DNA from: Mesorhizobium sp. L-8-3
GTDB lineage: Bacteria > Pseudomonadota > Alphaproteobacteria > Rhizobiales > Rhizobiaceae
DNA length: 64,000 nucleotides
Direction: 5' to 3'
Assembly: GCF_016756615.1 (NCBI RefSeq)
Contig: NZ_AP023262.1
Coordinates: forward strand, 1,296,001-1,360,000
Shown piece by piece: positions 1 to 8,581 of the stretch; the first letter of the stretch is position 1; every line of letters starts with the position of its first letter. The position numbers and the translations under genes are program-made. The notes beneath the pieces were generated by a model. That model saw nothing but the letters and a program-made list of their open reading frames with translations, was not told the DNA's origin and made no database searches.

Positions 1-3000
1 GATCCCTCCGGCGCGGTCACGGTGAACGGGCGATAGCATCCGGCATTGCCGCGCACAGTGGGCGTGAGCATGCACTTCAGCGGATAGGTCGCGTGGGCCG
101 CCGTGTAGTTCAGCGTCGAGTTCAGGCCGCCCTGCGGCAGTTGCGGCGGGGCGCCGTCGAAGTCCACCGTAATGCTGTCGTCCTCCACCTTCACAAGAAC
201 CGGATAGCTGATCTTTTCGCCCAGCGGGTTGTTGGTGATGACCGAGCGGTATTCGCCATCGGGCAGCGCCCGGATGGCGTCGCGCATGGCCTTTTCGGAC
301 AGGCCCTGGACGACCTCGGCCAAGGCGCCCAGATCATGCATTCCGTAGTCGTGCATGAAGGCGTCCAGCCGTTCCGCACCGAGCGTATTGGCCGCGACGA
401 AGGAGAAGATGTCGCCCAGGACCTGTTCGCCGTTGCGGACGTTCTGGCGAATGAGCTGGATCAGCGTCTCGTTGGGTTTTCCCTCCTCGAAAAGCTTCAT
501 CGGCGGGATCTGCAGGCCTTCCTCGTAGATCTCGCGGGCATGGAGCGAGTCCTTTGTGCCCCCGATGTCCGAGACGTGCCCGACCGTGCCCATCAGGCCC
601 ACAAGACGGCCATTGCGGAAAGCGGGCGTCACGATGGCGATGTCGAAGAGATGGCCGGCGCAGAGCCAGGGGTCGTTGGTGATCAGCACATCGCCGGGCT
701 TGAGCGTCTCCGCCGGATAACGCGCCAGCAGTGCCTTGACCGCCCGGGGAAGCGTCAGGTTGAAAACCGGCATCGCACGCGGGCTGTGGGCAAGCGTTTC
801 TCCGTCCTTGTCGAGGAGTTCGCAGGCAAAGTCCTGTGCCTCGGCGATCACGAGCGAAAACGCGGTCCTGCACACCGTAAGCCACATCTCCTCCACGACA
901 TTGACGAGGCGTGACCACATGATTTCGAGGCCGATCGGGTCGCCCTTGATGCGCGCGACTGCTTCGGCCCGCGACATGTCGGCAGTCACGAACGCCTCGA
1001 CGGTCTTGAGTGCACCGACCCGGACGCAAAGATTCTGGCCAGCGTCGATCGTCACGCTGTCCGACGGGCCGATGACGGTGGTGGACTCCCGTTCCTCGAT
1101 GATCGCCGGGCCGGGGATCGTGTCGCCGGTCCGCAGCGCATAGCGGTCATAGACCGCGGTGCTGAACTCTCCTTCGTCGAACCAGCAGACGCGGTGCCCC
1201 TTGATCCGGGCCGCAGTGTCGCCGCCGCCCGTCGCGCCGGTCAGCGAAAGTTCCGGCGTGGGGCCGGCGACGCGAACGCGGAAGTTGACGGTTTCGAAGC
1301 GCGCGCCCTCGAAGGGCGCGGCATAGCGGGCCGAATAGGCACGCACGAAGGCCTCGCGTATGGCCGGAAGGTCGGCCTCGCCCAGTGCGGTGGCGGGAAG
1401 CGGCACGCTGATGTCGTGCATTTGGCCCACCAGGCGCATGTCTGCGCTGCGTTCGACCACGATGTCCAATGCCGCGATGCCCGAACGGGCAAGATGGTGG
1501 CGGCCCTCATTCTCGAGGTCCGTCAGCAGTCTGTTGACCGCTTCCGCATCGAAGCCGGCCTTCAGTTCCACGCGCAGCGATCGCACGCCCTCGAAGGACA
1601 GCGGAGCGGCGAGAAAACCGAGCGCGGATGCGGCGCCCGACGCGGGCGGGATCAGGACGGAACCGATGCCCATCGCGCGTGCCACGTCGACAGCATGGGC
1701 GGGGCCCGCACCGCCGAACCCGACCATGGAGTATTCGCGCGGATCCTTGCCGCGTTCCACAAGATGAACACGCGCCGCCGAGGCCATGCTCTCCACGACC
1801 ACCTTGTGGATGCCGAGCGCGGCCTGCTCGATCGTCAGTCCCAGCGGCTCCGCCACGCGTGCGATCGCGGCGCGGGCGGCTTCGAGGTCGAGCTTCATGC
1901 GGCCGCCGAGGAAGAAGTCGGGATCGTAGTAGCCCAGCGTCAGGTTGGCGTCGGTGACGGTCGGCTCGTGGCCGCCCATGCCATAGCATGCCGGTCCCGG
2001 ATCGGAGCCGGCGGACTGGGGGCCGACCTTCAAGAGGCCGACGTCGTCGATTGCCGCGATCGAACCGCCGCCGGCGCCGATTTCGATCATCTCGATCACG
2101 GGCGCCTTGATCGGCAGGCCGGAACCCTTGACGAATCGGTGGACGCGCGCGGCCTCCATCATGGGCGAGATTTCGGCGCGGCCATTCTCGATCATGCAGG
2201 CCTTGGCGGTCGTACCCCCCATGTCGAAGGAAATGACGTCGGAAAGCCCGGCTCCATGACCGAACAGCGCGGTGGCGAGTCCGCCGCCGGCCGGGCCGCT
2301 TTCCAGGAGGCGGATCGGAAAGTCACGTGCGGTCTCTAGCGACATGAGCCCGCCGGCGGAATGCATGAGCCGTAGCGAACCTGTGAAGCCCGCGCTGCGC
2401 AAGGATCTCTCCAGCTTGGTGAGGTATCGGTGCATCAAGGGCTGCACGAAGGCATTGGCACAGGTTGTCACCGTACGCTGGTATTCGCCCATTTCCGCCA
2501 CGACCTCGCTCGACATCGAGATCGAAAGCTCCGGGAAGGCGGCTCGGATGATGTCGGCGGCGCGACGTTCGTGCGCGGCATTGGCATAGGAATGGATGAA
2601 GGCAATGGACACGGCTTCGCAGCCCTGCGCGACCAGCGATTTCGCTGCCAGGAGAACCTGAGAGTCGTCGAGGGGCGTTTCCACCTCGCCCGCGGCCGTC
2701 ATGCGCTCATCGACCTCGAGGCGCAGGTCGCGGCTGACCATCGGATCGGGAAACGAGACGAAAAGATCATAGATGTCGTAACGCTGTTCCGTTCCCATCT
2801 CGAGCAGGTCCCGGAAACCGCGGGTCGTGATGAGGCCGACCGGCGCGCCCTTGCGCTCGATGACGGCGTTGGTGACCAGGGTCGTGCCGTGAACGATCTC
2901 GCCGACATCGCGATGGGTGATGTCGCGAAGCGCGAGGAGCTCCTCCAGGCCAAGAAGCGCGGCCTGGGACGGGTCGTGAGGTGTCGTCAGCCGCTTGTGA

Positions 3001-3098
3001 AGCGTGACGGAGTGGTTCTCGCGGTCATAGAGAACGAAGTCGGTGAAGGTTCCACCGATGTCGAACCCCACGCGCCAGCGGTTCTGCAGATCGCTCAT
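1..3098 (-). CDS. Hydantoinase/oxoprolinase, fused HyuA-HyuB type (3' end cut by window edge)
   Basis: ATP-dependent ring-opening amidohydrolase of the hydantoinase/5-oxoprolinase family, likely cytosolic. The reading frame is open from an ATG at 3098 to the window edge (about 1032 codons visible, no stop). The HyuA part begins with the phosphate-binding motif FDIGGTFTD (residues 12-20) and has ESGPAGG, FDMGGTTAK and GAGGGSIA further in. The HyuB part starts near residue 710 (DPIGLEIMWSRL) and contains NDPWLCAGH, HVSDIGG and, at the edge, NAGCYRPF, all typical of HyuB. Many bacteria encode HyuA and HyuB as separate genes; here they are continuous, as in 5-oxoprolinase, but the linker is short. 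The start overlaps the stop of the upstream IclR gene (ATGA), so the two are one operon. The exact substrate (hydantoin, oxoproline, N-methylhydantoin, acetone-like) cannot be told from sequence. Confidence 0.9.
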   Translation of the reverse strand, partial: MSDLQNRWRVGFDIGGTFTDFVLYDRENHSVTLHKRLTTPHDPSQAALLGLEELLALRDITHRDVGEIVHGTTLVTNAVIERKGAPVGLITTRGFRDLLEMGTEQRYDIYDLFVSFPDPMVSRDLRLEVDERMTAAGEVETPLDDSQVLLAAKSLVAQGCEAVSIAFIHSYANAAHERRAADIIRAAFPELSISMSSEVVAEMGEYQRTVTTCANAFVQPLMHRYLTKLERSLRSAGFTGSLRLMHSAGGLMSLETARDFPIRLLESGPAGGGLATALFGHGAGLSDVISFDMGGTTAKACMIENGRAEISPMMEAARVHRFVKGSGLPIKAPVIEMIEIGAGGGSIAAIDDVGLLKVGPQSAGSDPGPACYGMGGHEPTVTDANLTLGYYDPDFFLGGRMKLDLEAARAAIARVAEPLGLTIEQAALGIHKVVVESMASAARVHLVERGKDPREYSMVGFGGAGPAHAVDVARAMGIGSVLIPPASGAASALGFLAAPLSFEGVRSLRVELKAGFDAEAVNRLLTDLENEGRHHLARSGIAALDIVVERSADMRLVGQMHDISVPLPATALGEADLPAIREAFVRAYSARYAAPFEGARFETVNFRVRVAGPTPELSLTGATGGGDTAARIKGHRVCWFDEGEFSTAVYDRYALRTGDTIPGPAIIEERESTTVIGPSDSVTIDAGQNLCVRVGALKTVEAFVTADMSRAEAVARIKGDPIGLEIMWSRLVNVVEEMWLTVCRTAFSLVIAEAQDFACELLDKDGETLAHSPRAMPVFNLTLPRAVKALLARYPAETLKPGDVLITNDPWLCAGHLFDIAIVTPAFRNGRLVGLMGTVGHVSDIGGTKDSLHAREIYEEGLQIPPMKLFEEGKPNETLIQLIRQNVRNGEQVLGDIFSFVAANTLGAERLDAFMHDYGMHDLGALAEVVQGLSEKAMRDAIRALPDGEYRSVITNNPLGEKISYPVLVKVEDDSITVDFDGAPPQLPQGGLNSTLNYTAAHATYPLKCMLTPTVRGNAGCYRPFTVTAPEG

Positions 3099-3853
3099 TC
3101 CAGGGTGTCCTTTCTGTCTAATCCGGGGGCGACGAAGGCGCGGTCGCCCAGGTCTTCGGCAATCCGGGCGGCGCCCGTCCCGAGGGCGGCGATCATCTGG
3201 TCGCGCCCCTCGGCATCCACGAGTGCGTGGGGGTAAACGATACAGAGGCTTACGGCCTCGTCGGTGAGGACATCCGCGACGGCGATGGCGATCGCGTCGA
3301 CGCCAGGTGTCGCCTCCTGGCTGGAATAGGCGTAGCCCTGACGCCGCACCTTCGCGAGTTGCGCGGGCAGGTCGGCCATCGCCCTGTGGCCGGCATAGAG
3401 CTCAAGCACCTCATCCTCGCTCAGCCGCGCCAGGAGCGAACGGCCGGTCGCGCTGAGATGGGCGGGCAGCCGCCGGCCGATGTTGCTGACCACGCGCAGC
3501 GTGTTGGTGCCCTGGAAGTCGGCCACGGCGGTCACTTCCTGGCCGTCCCTCACCGAGATGTAGCCTGTATGGCCGAAGCTGCTGCTCACTCCGGCGACGA
3601 CTTCGCTGGCGCGGCCGATCAGTATCGAGGAGCGCCGGTAGGCCGCCGCGAGATCCAGCATCAGGCGCCCGGGACGGTGCCGATGGGTGTCGCCGATCGT
3701 CTCGAGCATCCTGGCTTCCCGCATCGCCTTGAGCAGGCGCGAGGCATTGGCCTTGGGCATGCCAAGCCGCTTCACGATGTCGGAGACCGTAAGGTCGGGA
3801 CAGTCGTTGCCAAAGCATCTCAGCACATCGGCGGCATTCTTCAGGACCGACAT
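3095..3853 (-). CDS. IclR family transcriptional regulator
   Basis: Probable local regulator of the downstream hydantoinase gene. The product (252 aa) has an N-terminal winged helix-turn-helix (LTVSDIVKRLGMPKANASRLLKAM, about residues 21-44) and the IclR effector-binding domain (LPAHLSATGRSLLA and the C-terminal VDAIAIAVADVL segment). I chose the ATG at 3853 rather than the TTG one codon upstream because GGAGG sits 4 bases before this ATG. The last codon overlaps the hydantoinase start by 4 bases, indicating translational coupling. A dense palindromic site lies 14-40 bases upstream of the start, so autoregulation is likely. Length is normal for the family. Confidence 0.93.
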   Translation of the reverse strand: MSVLKNAADVLRCFGNDCPDLTVSDIVKRLGMPKANASRLLKAMREARMLETIGDTHRHRPGRLMLDLAAAYRRSSILIGRASEVVAGVSSSFGHTGYISVRDGQEVTAVADFQGTNTLRVVSNIGRRLPAHLSATGRSLLARLSEDEVLELYAGHRAMADLPAQLAKVRRQGYAYSSQEATPGVDAIAIAVADVLTDEAVSLCIVYPHALVDAEGRDQMIAALGTGAARIAEDLGDRAFVAPGLDRKDTLE

Positions 3854-3866
3854 CAATCCTCCGGCC

Positions 3867-3893
3867 GTTCCATAAAATGGAACCTAAGTTCCA
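3867..3893. promoter_or_regulatory. Overlapping double palindrome, probable IclR operator
   Basis: GTTCCAT-AAA-ATGGAAC (3867-3883) is a perfect inverted repeat, and TGGAAC-CTAA-GTTCCA (3878-3893) is a second one sharing the middle half-site. IclR proteins of E. coli type bind TGGAA...TTCCA palindromes, and this lies just upstream of the iclR start. The rest of the 3894-4073 gap shows no gene and probably holds the promoter. Confidence 0.7.
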
Positions 3894-4073
3894 CTATTTG
3901 CAACCAATGGAGCTTCGCGGCCGTTCGGTCAAGGGAAAAAAGCGCTGCGCGCGCAAGGATCGGCCGAAGCATGCGGGCGCCGGCGCGAAACGGCAGCGCC
4001 TCGCCCGCCCGGCCGATGCGCGGCCGCGCGACGCTCTCAGGTCAACGAGCTGTTTTTGCGGGCTGAATCGCCC

Positions 4074-5228
4074 TCAGGCGGCACCGCGGACTTCGACGAG
4101 GCGGGCCAGCAGGCTGGCGCCGACCGGCAGGATCGTATCGTCGAAAACAAATCCCGGATTGTGCAGCGGAACGGTACCGCCGTGCCCCAGATTGAAAAAC
4201 GCGCCGGGCACGACGTTCAGAAGATCGGCCATGTCCTCCGACCCCATCGTCAGTTCGGCGCTCGGCTGCGCCTTTTCCCCGACGATCTCGCGCGCAACCT
4301 CGATGAGGTCGTCCACGCGCTGCGGATCGTTCGAAAGGACGCCGAAGACGTTGCGGATATCGGCCGTGATCTCGATCTCATGAGCAAGCGCGAAGCCCGC
4401 GCAGAGTTTGCGGATGCGCGTCTCGATCATCTCGCCGTCGGCTTCGTCGAAATAGCGGAACGTGCCGCGAAGGACGGCGGTCTCCGGGATGACGTTGTAG
4501 GCGGAGCCGGCATGGAATTGTGTGACCGACACGACCGCGGGATGCGTCGGGTCGGTGTTGCGCGAGACGATCTCCTGCATCTCCTTCACCAGGCCCGAGC
4601 CGATGGTGATCGGATCGCGGCTGGCCTGGGGCATCGCTCCATGACTGCCGCGACCATGAAGGGTGATGTCAAAGAAGCCCGCACCGGCCTGCGCCTTGCC
4701 CGGCCGTATCGTCAGCTGGGAATGCTCATTATACGGAGAGTTGTGCATTCCATACAGTTCGTCACAGGGGAAGCGGTCGAAGAGCCGGTCGCGCAGCATG
4801 GCCCGGGCGCCGCCAAGCCCTTCCTCTGCGGGCTGGAAGATCAATACGGCGCGACCAGCGAAATTGCGCGTCTCGGCGAGATAGCGCGCTGCACCGAGCA
4901 GCATCGTGGTGTGCCCGTCGTGCCCGCAGCCATGAAATACGCCGGGGTTTTTCGACGCATAGGGAAGGTTCGTCAGCTCTTCCATCGGCAGGGCGTCCAT
5001 ATCGGCCCGCAACCCGATGCTGCGTCCCGGTCTGACTCCTTCGATAACGCCCACGACGCCAGTGCCGCCGATACCGCGCTCGACGGCAATGCCCCAGCTT
5101 TCAAGCAGATCGGCCACCCGTTGCGACGTGCGATGCTCTTCGAAGCCAAGTTCGGGATGCTGGTGGAAGTCTCGGCGTATCGCGGTGAGGTCGTCGGCAA
5201 ACTGGGCGATCTGTTCAATCACAGGCAT
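4074..5228 (-). CDS. M20 family metallo-amidohydrolase (hippurate hydrolase type)
   Basis: Probable zinc/manganese-dependent amidohydrolase releasing an amino acid or acid from an N-acyl, N-carbamoyl or peptide-like amide in the cytosol. The 384-aa product has the family signatures FHQHPELGFEE, LRADMDALPM, HGCGHDGHT (metal-ligand Cys101, His103), FQPAEEG (Glu135/136), then the dimerisation domain and a C-terminal GSEDMADLL...LHNPGFVFDD metal-site segment. The ATG at 5228 gives full family length. It diverges from a second M20 gene (5397-6575) across 168 bases. Its neighbourhood with a ring-opening hydantoinase makes an N-carbamoyl amino acid substrate attractive, but this is inference; hippurate, N-acetyl or IAA-amino acid hydrolase activity is equally possible. 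Confidence 0.92.
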   Translation of the reverse strand: MPVIEQIAQFADDLTAIRRDFHQHPELGFEEHRTSQRVADLLESWGIAVERGIGGTGVVGVIEGVRPGRSIGLRADMDALPMEELTNLPYASKNPGVFHGCGHDGHTTMLLGAARYLAETRNFAGRAVLIFQPAEEGLGGARAMLRDRLFDRFPCDELYGMHNSPYNEHSQLTIRPGKAQAGAGFFDITLHGRGSHGAMPQASRDPITIGSGLVKEMQEIVSRNTDPTHPAVVSVTQFHAGSAYNVIPETAVLRGTFRYFDEADGEMIETRIRKLCAGFALAHEIEITADIRNVFGVLSNDPQRVDDLIEVAREIVGEKAQPSAELTMGSEDMADLLNVVPGAFFNLGHGGTVPLHNPGFVFDDTILPVGASLLARLVEVRGAA

Positions 5229-5396
5229 GGCGGACCGTCATTCTTGGCTACGGCCAGTCTGTGGCACCTGTGTCTTGTGAAGGCAAGCGTTTCGTCCTAC
5301 GGGCATCGAATGGTCGAGCACGCACGGCCTTCCATCCGGAACGCCGGCTTTTGCGTGGTATGACGAATGAAATCCAGCCAGCTGAAAGGGGAAAAG

Positions 5397-6575
5397 ATGG
5401 CGATCCCAGACACGATCGAGGCGATAGCGGAAGAAGCCGCCCAGTGGCGCCGCCATCTTCACCAGTATCCCGAACTGTTGTTCGACTTGCCCATGACATC
5501 CGAATTCGTTGCCGGGAAACTGAGGTCGTTCGGCTGCGACGAGGTCGTGACAGGCATTGCGCGATCAGGCGTCGTCGCGGTCGTGAAGGGAAATCTCGGA
5601 AGCGGCCGCACCATCGCCCTGCGGGCCGACATGGACGCATTGCCGATGGCGGAACAGACCAATCTGCCGCACGCCTCGAAAGTGCTCGGCAGGATGCACG
5701 CTTGCGGCCACGACGGCCACACGGCGATGCTGCTGGCCTCCGCCCGCCACCTCGCCTCCGCGAGGGATTTCGCCGGAACGGTGGTGCTGGTCTTCCAGCC
5801 TGCCGAGGAGGGCGGAGCCGGCGGGCGCGTAATGATAGAGGAAGGGCTGCTGGAACGCTTCGGCATCGACGAGGTCTTCGGCATGCACAACGAGCCGGGC
5901 CGGCCGGTCGGCTCCTTCGCGATCCGGCCCGGACCGATGCTGGCAGCCGCCGACCGGTTCGTCATCACCCTGCGCGGCCGCGGCGGTCATGCGGCCTCGC
6001 CGCATGAAGCGCGCGACCCCGTGCTGGCCTGCGCGCATCTGGTGACGGCGCTCCAGTCGATCGCCTCGCGCCATGTCGATCCCTTCGACCCGGTGGTGGT
6101 ATCGGTCACCCACATGGCGGGCGGAAGCGTCGAGGCTCTCAATGTGATTCCGGAAACGGCGGTCATCGGCGGCACGATACGAACGATCGATCCGGCAACC
6201 CGGCAAGCGGTCGAGCAGCGTTTCCGGGATATCGTGACCAGTACTGCGCGGCTCTTCGAAGCGACTGCCGAGATCGAATGGCGACCCGGCTACCCGGTGA
6301 CGGTCAACGATCCGGCGATGACGACTGCCGCGATATCGGCCGCCTCCAGAGTCGCAGGATCTGATCGGGTCGACGGCAACTGTCCGTGCACGATGGGTGC
6401 GGAAGACTTTTCCTACATGCTCGAGAAGCGGCCTGGAGCGATCATCTGGCTTGGCAACGGCGACTCGGCCGGGCTTCACAATCCCGCTTACGATTTCAAC
6501 GACAATGCGATTATCCATGGCGTTCGCTACTGGACGACGCTCGTCAATGAGAGGCTGGCGTCGGCGGCCGGGTAA
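5397..6575 (+). CDS. M20 family metallo-amidohydrolase, second copy
   Basis: Paralogue of the gene at 4074-5228, same family and size (392 aa). Visible motifs are LHQYPELLFDLP, LRADMDALPMAEQT, HACGHDGHTAML (Cys103, His105), FQPAEEGGAGG and the C-terminal MGAEDFSYML...LHNPAYDFND. I start it at the ATG at 5397, which has AAGGGGA five bases upstream; an in-frame ATG 30 bases earlier lacks such a site. It is transcribed away from its paralogue, so the two probably share a control region. Substrate unknown; likely an N-acylated or N-carbamoylated amino acid. Confidence 0.92.
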   Translation: MAIPDTIEAIAEEAAQWRRHLHQYPELLFDLPMTSEFVAGKLRSFGCDEVVTGIARSGVVAVVKGNLGSGRTIALRADMDALPMAEQTNLPHASKVLGRMHACGHDGHTAMLLASARHLASARDFAGTVVLVFQPAEEGGAGGRVMIEEGLLERFGIDEVFGMHNEPGRPVGSFAIRPGPMLAAADRFVITLRGRGGHAASPHEARDPVLACAHLVTALQSIASRHVDPFDPVVVSVTHMAGGSVEALNVIPETAVIGGTIRTIDPATRQAVEQRFRDIVTSTARLFEATAEIEWRPGYPVTVNDPAMTTAAISAASRVAGSDRVDGNCPCTMGAEDFSYMLEKRPGAIIWLGNGDSAGLHNPAYDFNDNAIIHGVRYWTTLVNERLASAAG

Positions 6576-6666
6576 TGACTGCGAGAATAGGGCCGCCCAC
6601 GCACAAGCTCGCGGCCCTCGAGGCGCTGCCGAAGCAGGCGCCACCCGGTAGAAAGCGCGCGCGGTT

Positions 6667-7416
6667 TCACCAGTCCCGATCGCGGATCAAGCTCTCCGCG
6701 GTCTCGAAATCGAGCCCCCGCTCGATCTTGAGATAGCCGATCACGCTCGCAAGCGTTGCCCAGGCGGTCTCGTCATGGACGAGATGGTGACTCAATATGC
6801 CGATCGGCACGCCGCCTCGCGCGCGCGCCTGCTCCAGGCGTCGACGCAGTTCCGCCGCCACGGCGTCCAGCCGGTGTCCGACCCGGCCGCCCGCCCAGTC
6901 CATGATGTCGACTTGCGTGTTGAGTTCGGGCAGCGACGTACCGGTGCGATGCCAGGATGCCGTAGAGACGGCCGAGAAGCCGCATTCGTGGATCCGCGCT
7001 GCGACATCGGGCGCGATCCTGTTCCATGGCGGCACCAATATATCAGACAGGCTGCCGGGGAAGAGTTCGGAAAGCCGCCGCCGCCCTTCGCGAAGCTCGG
7101 CCAGCACCTCGTCGGCGGCCCGCCCGCCGAGTTCGACCTTCTTCTCGCCCTCGGCCATATGGTTTTCATGAGCGAAACCGTGGACGCAGGGCGTCACGAG
7201 CGGCTCCCCGGCGAGGCGGTCGGCAAGAGGCGCGCCGGCCAAGGCCGGCACGACGGCGAGAAGCAGAGGCACGTCGAAGCGGCGGACGAGGCCGATCAGC
7301 CGGTCGAGGCGCGGGTCGGGCGCCGCGGCGTCGTCGTCGCGCAGCCAGAAACGCGGACGCATGCTCTCCCGTCGCCAGTTTTCCAGCTCGGCATCGACGT
7401 CGGCAAAGACACTCAC
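6667..7416 (-). CDS. Polysaccharide deacetylase family protein
   Basis: Last gene of a five-gene glycan operon. The 249-aa product shows an acidic metal-site stretch RDDDA (residues 26-30), HGFAHEN (His79, His83, the likely second and third metal ligands), PPWNR and, near the end, ILSHHLVHDE, which matches the NodB-fold carbohydrate esterase 4 layout in divergent form. It has no signal peptide, so it would act in the cytosol, perhaps on a lipid-linked or nucleotide-linked sugar before export. The GTG start overlaps the stop of the preceding glycosyltransferase by 4 bases (GTGA). It is more divergent than chitin-oligosaccharide deacetylases, so acetyl removal is inferred rather than certain. 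Confidence 0.8.
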   Translation of the reverse strand: MSVFADVDAELENWRRESMRPRFWLRDDDAAAPDPRLDRLIGLVRRFDVPLLLAVVPALAGAPLADRLAGEPLVTPCVHGFAHENHMAEGEKKVELGGRAADEVLAELREGRRRLSELFPGSLSDILVPPWNRIAPDVAARIHECGFSAVSTASWHRTGTSLPELNTQVDIMDWAGGRVGHRLDAVAAELRRRLEQARARGGVPIGILSHHLVHDETAWATLASVIGYLKIERGLDFETAESLIRDRDW

Positions 7417-8573
7417 GACGAGCGTGCCCGGGGCACCGGCGAACCGTCGCCAGGATTTACCAGTGCGCCGAGCCGGTCCCGCATGATTTTTGCCGCGCTG
7501 GCGATATTGTGGCCCCTTTCCACCTTTCGCCGGCCGGCGGCGCCATAGGCCCGCCGCTTCGCCTCGCTCGCCAGAAGGCTCCGAAGCGCGGCGGCATAGG
7601 CTTCAGCGTCCTCGGCGGTGAGCATCCCGCTCACCGCGTCCTCGACGACGACGGGCACGCCGGCGGTGCGCAGCGCGGCGACCGGAAGCCCGCAGGCCTG
7701 CGCCTCGAGATAGACCATGCCGAAAGCCTCGCTGAAGCCCGGCCAGGCCATGATGTCGGCCGCGCGCATCCACCGCAGCACCTCGTCCCGGCCGATCGCG
7801 CCGGCGAAATGCACGCGTTCGGCCGGTAGGGCCGACAACAGCCTTTCGACGTTGCCGCGCATCGGTCCATCGCCCACGATGGCGAGCTTCCAGGCCAGAT
7901 CCGGAAGACGGCCGAGTGCCGCGGCCAGCAATTCATAGGATCTGAACTTGGCGTTCGGCCGCATCATGCCCACGGCGAGAATCAGCGGATGGCCGTGGGA
8001 GAAACGCTCGGCATCGGGGGCCGGCTCCGGCACCGCATCGATGCGGGCGAGGTCGACGAAGGGCAGCAGGGGAACGACCTTCTCCATGTCGGGCAGGAAA
8101 CTTTCGAGATAGGACCGGTCGGAGGGCTTCAGACAGAAATTGACCGCTGCGCCCTTCACCGCCGCCTGGACGGCTCGCCGCGAAGCAGCCCAATCCTCGT
8201 CGGTGCCTTGCCGCGTACGGCAGGCTTCGGCGGTGACGTAGCCTATGCCGAGCGCCTCGGCGACCCGCGGGCCGATCCAGTCCGGCGCCTTGCAATAGGG
8301 GTGGTAGGTGAACCAGAGGTCGGGTCGTTGCTCGGCGCCACGCAACCAGGCATCGATCAGCCGTCCGGCTTCGCCCTGGGCCTCCAGCCGCCGTTCCCGC
8401 CCGATCTCGGCCGAGGGTCGCTTCTGGTAGGAGATGAGGCGCGAGGCGAGCTCCACCTCATAGCCGGCGGTTTCCAGCGCCGCCATCATCAGCCGCGCGA
8501 CCTCGCGGTCGCCGGAGGGGATTGGGTGATCCGGCGTCTTAAGCGGTGCGTAGAAGGCAATCCTGGCCCGCAT
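7413..8573 (-). CDS. Glycosyltransferase, GT4 family
   Basis: Retaining glycosyltransferase of the GT-B fold (386 aa). The C-terminal half carries LILAVGMMRPNAKF, LAIVGDGPMRGNVE and the nucleotide-sugar site GFSEAFGMVYLEAQACGLPV, the E-x7-E motif of GT4 enzymes. The long open frame continues upstream to 9017, but the ATG at 8573 opens a proper N terminus (MRARIAFYAPLKTPDHPIPS) and lies 8 bases after the stop of the previous gene. It overlaps the deacetylase start by 4 bases. Donor and acceptor unknown. Confidence 0.9.
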   Translation of the reverse strand: MRARIAFYAPLKTPDHPIPSGDREVARLMMAALETAGYEVELASRLISYQKRPSAEIGRERRLEAQGEAGRLIDAWLRGAEQRPDLWFTYHPYCKAPDWIGPRVAEALGIGYVTAEACRTRQGTDEDWAASRRAVQAAVKGAAVNFCLKPSDRSYLESFLPDMEKVVPLLPFVDLARIDAVPEPAPDAERFSHGHPLILAVGMMRPNAKFRSYELLAAALGRLPDLAWKLAIVGDGPMRGNVERLLSALPAERVHFAGAIGRDEVLRWMRAADIMAWPGFSEAFGMVYLEAQACGLPVAALRTAGVPVVVEDAVSGMLTAEDAEAYAAALRSLLASEAKRRAYGAAGRRKVERGHNIASAAKIMRDRLGALVNPGDGSPVPRARSS

Positions 8574-8581
8574 CGTCGGCC

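Noticed and set aside
93..2339. Long plus-strand open frames across the hydantoinase gene
   Set aside because: They are antisense to a frame with clear HyuA/HyuB motifs and show only Arg/Gly/His-rich, motif-free translation, as expected in GC-rich DNA.
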